A stretch of 25,107 nucleotides of DNA from a virus, in IMG/VR virus record IMGVR_UViG_3300031862_000042, positions 1 through 25,107 of that record; one strand, 5' to 3'. How positions within the stretch are numbered: position 1 is the stretch's first letter; each line of letters begins with the position of its first letter. Shown here one piece after another: positions 22,035 through 25,107 of the stretch. The notes below the pieces were generated by a model that did not search any database, was not told the DNA's origin, and saw only the letters and a program-made list of their open reading frames with translations. Both the position numbers and the translations under genes were made by a program.

Positions 22035-22080
22035 ATTATGAATAAGATTGTTTTAAATTATTTAAAGGGTGAAAAATAAT

Positions 22081-24279
22081 ATGGCTACTTGGCGCAAGAG
22101 TTATCCAAAACCTGCAACCAAGGTAAGTGATTTACCAGAATATCATAGTGATAACTTTAATGTGATAGATAGTGCATATGAGTTAGAGCATTTTGGACCC
22201 GCATCTGCCAATGCAACTTCAGGACAGCACCGGCCTGGAGTATGTGGGGGATTAAAAGAGGGGACTACTGCCGCATTAACGGCCATTACAGCTTCAGCAG
22301 GCTCAATTGCATTTGATCAAACAAAAGGACAATTGCAGCGTTATAGTGGAAGTGCGTGGGGGGATGTGGGAGTTTCCCAATGGTCTAGAGTGCGGGCATA
22401 TAGATCCGCAAATGTGAATGTTACAGCCGGAGCTTCTGCTGCCACATTAACTGCCGATACTGAAACATATGATACTCTTGGCGAATATGATAATACATCT
22501 GGTATATTTACGGCTTTAGCAAGTGGTTATTATTTGGTTATTAGCCAAATTACAATGATTGCATCCGCTGCTGTTCAAGACACATCTGGTGCCTGTTCAG
22601 CTACTGGGAATGTTGGAACTCCTGATTGGACATGTGTTGGGGCGTCTGCAAATTGGGATGCAATAAATGAATATCCAACAGCGGTTGATACAGACTATAA
22701 TATAACATCAACTTTAAGCGCTACAGATGTTGTAAGTGGCTCTTTGCCTTCCGTTCCTTCTGGATCGGCTCCAATTTCGGTGAATGTATATTATAGACTA
22801 AAGGGGACAGGATGCATTTGTAATGCTACTTGTGATGGGTATACTGCATGTAGTTGTGATAGTACTTGTGATGGGTATACTGCATGTAGTTGCAATGCTA
22901 CTTGTTATAACCAATCCTGTAGTTGTAATGCTACCTGTTATGGGTATACTGCATGTAGTTGTAATAGTACTTGTGATGGGTATACAGGATGTAGTTGTGA
23001 TAATACTTGTTATAACCAAGCTTGTGTTTGTAATGCCAGCTGCTATGGATATACCGCATGTAGTTGTAATAATACTTGTTATGGATATACGGCCTGCAGT
23101 TGCAATGCTACTTGTTATAACCAATCCTGTAGTTGCAATACTACCTGTTACGGATATTCAGCCTGTAGTTGTAATAGTACCTGTTATGGATATACAGGAT
23201 GTAGTTGTAATAGTACCTGTTACGGACAAGGTTGCAGTTGCAATGCTACATGCTATGGATATTCAGCCTGTAGTTGTAATATTGTCTGTTATGCTGAGGG
23301 GAAAGGAGGATGCACTTGTTATAGTGCATGCGATGGATATTCGGCCTGTAGTTGCAATGCTACTTGTTATAACCAATCCTGTAGTTGTAATGCCAGTTGT
23401 TATGGGTACACGGCCTGTAGTTGTAATAATGCGGCATATGGATATACAGGATGTAGTTGTGATAATGCTTGTTATAACCAATCCTGTAGTTGCAATGCTA
23501 CCTGTTACGGATATTCAGCCTGTAGTTGTAATAATACTTGTTATGGGTATACGGCCTGTAGTTGTAATAATGCGGCATATGGATCTGGTTGTCCTTGCAA
23601 TGCTACCTGTTATGGATATTCAGCCTGTAGTTGTAATAATACTTGTTATGGGTACGTCTGTAGTTGTAATAGTACCTGTTACGGACAAGGTTGCAGTTGC
23701 AATGCTACATGCCATGGATATTCAGCCTGTAGTTGTAATAGTACCTGTTATGGATATACAGGATGTAGTTGTAACAATACCTGCTATAACCAATTTGAAA
23801 CACGAGTGGTTCCTTTATTAAGAGTCAATAGTACTAATTATGGGGGGGCATTGACAACTCCAACTTCTGCATTTACTGATTATTATAATTCATGGAGTGC
23901 TAATCCCGCAACTGGTCTGGATTGGACAACAACATCTATAGCTACAATTTCTGGATTTGGGTATGAAACTAAAATGGCCTCTGCTGCATGTTCAGCCGAA
24001 ATAAGCCAGGCCTACTTACAACTTGGCTGGTGGCCTCCTCGTCCAGTAATTGGAATTTATATTTATAAGAACGGCACTCTATTAGAGTCGGCATATCAAC
24101 CTATAATGAATGCTGGAACTACTACATACCAAGCAGCATCAATAATGTCTGTGGTTTATTTATCAGCTGGACAAACTTTGGATATCAGATATACAAAGAC
24201 AATGGATAATGATATTGTGTATGGGAATGCGACATATACTTACCTGGCTATACACCGATTGGCTGGAAATTGTTTATAA
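22081..24279 (+). CDS. tail fibre protein C with giant Cys-rich array inserted in a C1q-like domain
   Basis: I start at ATG 22081 (732 residues), 8 nt after AAAGGGTGA; the frame also opens at GTG 22069. Residues 1-100 hold the shared module (ELEHFGPASANATSGQHRPG) and connector. About 101-165 is the first half of the C1q-like fold (SRVRAYRSANVN, TETYDTLGEYDNT, GYYLVISQITMI). A beta-sandwich begins near 180 (DWTCVGASANWDAINEYP, then ISVNVYYRLKG). The array of 28 Cys units spans 245-571. The sandwich resumes (RVVPLLRVNSTNYGGALTT, then WSANPATGLDWT) to about 650, and the C1q-like fold finishes (GIYIYKNGTLLES, then LSAGQTLDIRYT, YLAIHRLAG). The protein follows two radical SAM genes and is the main candidate for their modification. 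Confidence 0.82.
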   Translation: MATWRKSYPKPATKVSDLPEYHSDNFNVIDSAYELEHFGPASANATSGQHRPGVCGGLKEGTTAALTAITASAGSIAFDQTKGQLQRYSGSAWGDVGVSQWSRVRAYRSANVNVTAGASAATLTADTETYDTLGEYDNTSGIFTALASGYYLVISQITMIASAAVQDTSGACSATGNVGTPDWTCVGASANWDAINEYPTAVDTDYNITSTLSATDVVSGSLPSVPSGSAPISVNVYYRLKGTGCICNATCDGYTACSCDSTCDGYTACSCNATCYNQSCSCNATCYGYTACSCNSTCDGYTGCSCDNTCYNQACVCNASCYGYTACSCNNTCYGYTACSCNATCYNQSCSCNTTCYGYSACSCNSTCYGYTGCSCNSTCYGQGCSCNATCYGYSACSCNIVCYAEGKGGCTCYSACDGYSACSCNATCYNQSCSCNASCYGYTACSCNNAAYGYTGCSCDNACYNQSCSCNATCYGYSACSCNNTCYGYTACSCNNAAYGSGCPCNATCYGYSACSCNNTCYGYVCSCNSTCYGQGCSCNATCHGYSACSCNSTCYGYTGCSCNNTCYNQFETRVVPLLRVNSTNYGGALTTPTSAFTDYYNSWSANPATGLDWTTTSIATISGFGYETKMASAACSAEISQAYLQLGWWPPRPVIGIYIYKNGTLLESAYQPIMNAGTTTYQAASIMSVVYLSAGQTLDIRYTKTMDNDIVYGNATYTYLAIHRLAGNCL
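22813..23793 (+). repeat. in-frame Cys-rich tandem repeat, 28 units (327 residues)
   Basis: Units are 12 or 11 residues with consensus CSCN(A/S/N)TCYGY(T/S)(A/G) or the shorter CSCNATCYNQS. Cys occupies positions 1, 3 and 7; 82 of 327 residues are Cys. Two units replace the third Cys with Ala (CSCNNAAYG). Units are grouped 12+12+11 into a 35-residue (105-nt) super-repeat, with about nine copies; the fifth has an extra unit and a GKGG insert. At DNA level the repeats differ by synonymous changes (TGT/TGC, AAT/AAC), so the array is old enough to have drifted and is kept by protein-level selection. Confidence 0.95.
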
Positions 24280-24288
24280 GGTGATTAA

Positions 24289-25107
24289 ATGGGAGTTTAT
24301 AACCAATTAATATTAACAAACTTTACTCTCGGAATGTATGATGTTGATCAATTATCACGAACACAATATCCCTCTGGAGCGTGTGTGGATTGTGATAACG
24401 TTATATTTACTCCCGCTGGTGCCCTTACAAAGAGACCAGGATATGAACAATTATCATCTACAAGAGTAAATTCAGCTGCAATAACAAAGATTTTTCAATG
24501 GACAGATGTAGATAATGGTCAGCACTCATTTGCTTTTACTTGCGCATCAGCCACTACGGCCCCTACTTCTGCTGTTAGTGCTGCAGTTTATCTTGTTGAT
24601 ACTACTGGAACAGAAGCGGCATATATAAAATTAACATTGCCTGCTAATGGTGTTAATTGGAAGCCAACATTATTAGATGGGATATCATGTGCATCTTGGG
24701 AAGGATCGGCAATATTCACTCATAGTGGAAATTCAAAATATATGATGGCCTATAATACTGGTACTTCCGCAGTTGCAGTGAGCGGGGGTACTGGGACTCC
24801 AAGCGGGGCAAAAGTTGTGTGTGCATGGGGAAATTTCTTATTTGCAGGGAACGTGCTAGTTGATGGTGTAAGGAATGGTTCACGGCTTATGTGGACATAT
24901 CCTGGGGATGTAGATAATTGGCCGGCTGCTTATTATATTGATTTAGATCCAGATGATGGGGATGAGATTAGGTCCATTGTAAATTTTAAAAATAATATAT
25001 ATGTGTTTAAGAGATATAAAATGTGGGCCATACATTGGGTTGGCGGTGTATCACTATTTCAAGAGGAGAGAATAGCCCAGGATGTTGGAATGGTTGGTCC
25101 AAATGCT
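24289..25107 (+). CDS. beta-propeller-like tail hub protein (partial, runs off window)
   Basis: ATG 24289 follows AAGGTGA. 273 residues are visible and the frame is open at the right edge. The start pattern (LGMYDVDQLSR, PSGACVDCDNVIF, GALTKRPGYEQL) is that of phage tail proteins with a propeller or hub fold such as the P22 gp10/T7 gp12 type. Later WTYPGDVDNWPAA, IRSIVNFKNNIYVFKRYKMW and a following LFQEERIAQDVG repeat the expected blades. It should form part of the tail tube or hub that carries the fibres encoded upstream. The family is judged from pattern only and the C-terminus is missing. Confidence 0.65.
   Translation, partial: MGVYNQLILTNFTLGMYDVDQLSRTQYPSGACVDCDNVIFTPAGALTKRPGYEQLSSTRVNSAAITKIFQWTDVDNGQHSFAFTCASATTAPTSAVSAAVYLVDTTGTEAAYIKLTLPANGVNWKPTLLDGISCASWEGSAIFTHSGNSKYMMAYNTGTSAVAVSGGTGTPSGAKVVCAWGNFLFAGNVLVDGVRNGSRLMWTYPGDVDNWPAAYYIDLDPDDGDEIRSIVNFKNNIYVFKRYKMWAIHWVGGVSLFQEERIAQDVGMVGPNA

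Noticed and set aside
22038-22079. A 13-codon ORF between fibre genes B and C
   Set aside because: Too short and with no convincing SD; its end overlaps the SD of fibre C. Likely chance.
22798-23481. Minus-strand ORFs across the array, Ile/Thr-rich
   Set aside because: They are antisense shadows of the same repeat with no SD or recognisable domain; all other genes are on the + strand.
22813-23793. CRISPR array or DNA-level satellite
   Set aside because: The repeats are contiguous, have no spacers, keep codon phase and vary synonymously, so they are protein-coding repeats.
22823-23821. A long overlapping ORF (332 codons) on the + strand in another frame of the Cys array, hydrophobic and Met/Val-rich
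   Set aside because: It is a by-product of the repeat: the periodic codons keep other frames open. Its sequence is monotonous, it has no SD, and the Cys frame continues into conserved fibre domains on both sides.
1-25107. tRNA genes
   Set aside because: No cloverleaf-like segments with conserved T-loop sequence were noticed in the gaps, which are mostly shorter than 100 nt. I could not run a search program.

Overview
This window is a stretch of a double-stranded DNA tailed-phage genome (or prophage). Every gene I can support lies on the + strand. The DNA is AT-rich, genes are packed tightly with many 4-20 nt overlaps, and most starts have a good Shine-Dalgarno (SD) sequence of the AGGAGG/GAGGTG type, so the host is a bacterium. 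I cannot name the host. The order terminase, portal, scaffold, capsid, adaptor, fibres, propeller-like hub, with no tape-measure gene seen, fits a short-tailed (podovirus-like) virion, although tail genes may lie beyond the right edge.

Layout. 1-1006: the end of a cut gene, a NUMOD3/Vsr-like homing endonuclease and a small Pro-rich ORF. 1033-2045: a holin-like membrane protein, a secreted beta-sandwich-like protein and a small structural-looking protein. 2099-5602: large terminase subunit carrying two inteins, one in the Walker A motif and one in the nuclease motif. 5602-8249: small proteins, an AdoMet-decarboxylase (SpeD)-like protein and an ATP-grasp protein. 8259-11428: portal, a small helical protein and scaffold. 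11451-14066: major capsid protein split into three exons by two group I introns, each with a LAGLIDADG endonuclease ORF. 14179-14589: a third, degenerate LAGLIDADG ORF. 14654-16756: zinc-finger protein, head-tail adaptor, fibre-tip-like protein and a coiled-coil protein.

16841-24279 is the most unusual part. Radical SAM/SPASM enzyme 1, an HxGH nucleotidylyltransferase-like protein, a GNAT-like protein, radical SAM/SPASM enzyme 2 and the first fibre gene all overlap end to end, so they look translationally coupled. Two more fibre genes of the same family follow. All three fibre proteins share an N-terminal module and a C1q-like C-terminal domain. The third carries an array of 28 units of about 12 residues (CxCNxxCYGYxx type, 82 Cys in 327 residues). 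The array sits inside a beta-sandwich that itself appears to be inserted in the C1q-like domain. My main hypothesis, which is inference, is that the coupled enzymes modify this Cys/Asn/Tyr-rich fibre array, giving a phage-encoded modified tail fibre. The window ends inside a beta-propeller-like tail hub gene (24289-).

The capsid intron boundaries were derived from pairing: P1 for both introns, a clear P10 for intron 1, and P7, P8 and GNRA-capped P9 helices in both. The intein boundaries come from the conserved terminase motifs they restore. Six homing-endonuclease-type ORFs or domains fall within the first 15 kb.
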